From: DATKMG01 sp035541995
GTDB taxonomy: Bacteria > Acidobacteriota > Terriglobia > Versatilivoradales > Versatilivoraceae
Assembly: GCA_035541995.1 (NCBI GenBank)
Contig: DATKMG010000653.1
Span: forward strand, 1-7,544
DNA length: 7,544 nt
Direction: 5' to 3'
Under the pieces are notes generated by a model, which was not told where the DNA came from, searched no databases, and worked only from the letters and a program-made list of their open reading frames with translations. The position numbers were made by a program, and so were the translations under genes. Below are positions 6,750 to 7,544 of the stretch, in pieces (within the stretch, counting starts at the first letter, position 1; each line of letters begins with the position of its first letter).

Positions 6750-7544
6750 CTATGGCGCACTGGAGATGAACGCTCCATCCCCGCTGCGCTGGCCGGGTTG
6801 GGCGCCGTCATTAATCACCGCATAGGCAATGAAGGGGTTGTTGCCGCTATTCCTAACCACGTGCGCGTAGCCTTGATGCACCCGGGAGGCATACTCTGCC
6901 AGGATCGTGTTGAATTGTTTCCAGCCTCCCGCCGCCAGGGTGACCCCGCTGATGGTGTTTGCCAGTTTGCCGGTCTCCCCGTCGTAGAGATCAATCTGAA
7001 AGGTGTCATCCGTGGCATCGGTCTCTCCCGTGTTGACCAGCGCCAGGTTGCTGCGGTTTTCCGAGTTCTGCTGCAAGCTATACAGCCAGGCTTCCTTCGG
7101 CGAAGTTGTACCTTCAGCCAAAGCGGTGTAGAAGAGCCCGTACTCTCCTCCCCCTCCCACTGCCGAAGTCCTCGCCGCCACGGAGATCCCGCTCAGGTCG
7201 CTGTCTGCTGCAGAGACAAACAATGCCCCGCTATAAGTCGGTCCTTCCGGGCCAATTCCAGCAACCTGCGTGTTCCTCAGCCACTGGACCAGTTCCGGCT
7301 GAATCAGCTGCTGCCCAGCCTCGAGATCAATCGTGAAGCTGGCGGCATGGTCCGCCATCTGCACGGCATCGGCCACGTACAGGCAATTCAAGGTCTTCCG
7401 GATCGAGGACCAGTTGGTGATGTCCAGTTCGGTGCTAAACGGCCCGACTTCCACCGCCACCGGCAGCATCATCCGCGTCTTGCCTGCCAGGGCGCTTTCC
7501 GAAATGGGCGGAATGAAGGATCCGTCTGAATTGGCCTGGTCGTT
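6750..7544 (-). CDS. VINDQ-type module protein, 3' part only (264 residues to a TAG stop)
   Basis: The reading frame is open to the right edge; the internal Met pair at 7472-7467 is not the start. The fragment opens with NDQANSDGSFIPP, which matches the end of the first module of the 652-residue protein (NDQVTSDGSFIPP), so at least one more module must lie upstream. Residues 25-264 form a complete terminal module: FSTELDITN, FTIDLEAGQQLIQPELVQ, AARTS....GEYGLFY, SLQQNSENRSNLALVNTG (about 156-173), GGWKQFNTIL and AYAVINDGAQPGQRSGDGAF. By eye about half the residues match the last module of the 652-residue protein, making the two paralogues. The gene is co-directional with the rest, and its stop lies 191 bases before the next start with the inverted-repeat element between. 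Function is unknown; export is inferred by analogy, since the N-terminus is outside the window. Confidence 0.85.
   Translation of the reverse strand, partial: NDQANSDGSFIPPISESALAGKTRMMLPVAVEVGPFSTELDITNWSSIRKTLNCLYVADAVQMADHAASFTIDLEAGQQLIQPELVQWLRNTQVAGIGPEGPTYSGALFVSAADSDLSGISVAARTSAVGGGGEYGLFYTALAEGTTSPKEAWLYSLQQNSENRSNLALVNTGETDATDDTFQIDLYDGETGKLANTISGVTLAAGGWKQFNTILAEYASRVHQGYAHVVRNSGNNPFIAYAVINDGAQPGQRSGDGAFISSAP

Noticed and set aside
6699..7529. 276-codon open frame on the plus strand
   Set aside because: It is antisense to the module gene, whose minus frame has clear paralogues; the plus frame has no recognisable motif and starts inside the inverted-repeat element.
1..7544. tRNA, rRNA, CRISPR array, phage or defence genes
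   Set aside because: None is visible; the only repeats are protein-coding modules, Asp-boxes and the palindromic element.

Overview
The window looks like a chromosomal stretch from an Acidobacteriota-like bacterium, probably an environmental one. This rests on protein families, not on a marker gene: large secreted proteins with tandem modules ending in VINDQ..SDGSFIPP or SVIDNVTNDPRTLLP, a YVTN-type beta-propeller, and a GDFSQ...DPSTG...NVIP stretch like that of acidobacterial Oar-type TonB-dependent receptors. Base composition is moderate. No rRNA, tRNA, CRISPR array or metabolic gene is visible.

All genes lie on the minus strand, so in order of transcription they run from right to left. 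(1) 7544-6750 is the 3' end of a gene whose start lies outside the window. It encodes a terminal VINDQ-type module preceded by the last residues of another. (2) 6747-6559 is an intergenic stretch holding a 125-bp element of nested inverted repeats (REPIN- or MITE-like), a weak promoter candidate and a strong ribosome binding site. (3) 6558-2533 encodes a 1341-residue exported protein: signal peptide, about 13 Asp-box (BNR) beta-propeller blades, a Kre9/KNH-like domain, an Ig-like domain, and two copies of a 240-residue module. (4) 2532-2358 separates two genes and contains a decayed, frameshifted piece of a fourth module gene. (5) 2357-399 encodes a 652-residue exported protein with a unique N-terminal region and two tandem VINDQ-type modules. 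(6) 398-203 is intergenic. (7) 202-1 is the 5' end of a gene for an exported YVTN beta-propeller protein.

The three large proteins share one theme. The C-terminal modules of the 1341-residue protein and the VINDQ-type modules of its neighbours follow the same pattern, and each module seems to be two related lobes of about 115-120 residues. I read the locus as a co-directional cluster of exported, probably surface or extracellular, repeat proteins that grew by gene and module duplication and partly decayed. No enzymatic function can be assigned; binding or adhesion is an inference from architecture. The points most worth checking are the hidden gene remnant, the two-level module duplication, and the inverted-repeat element.
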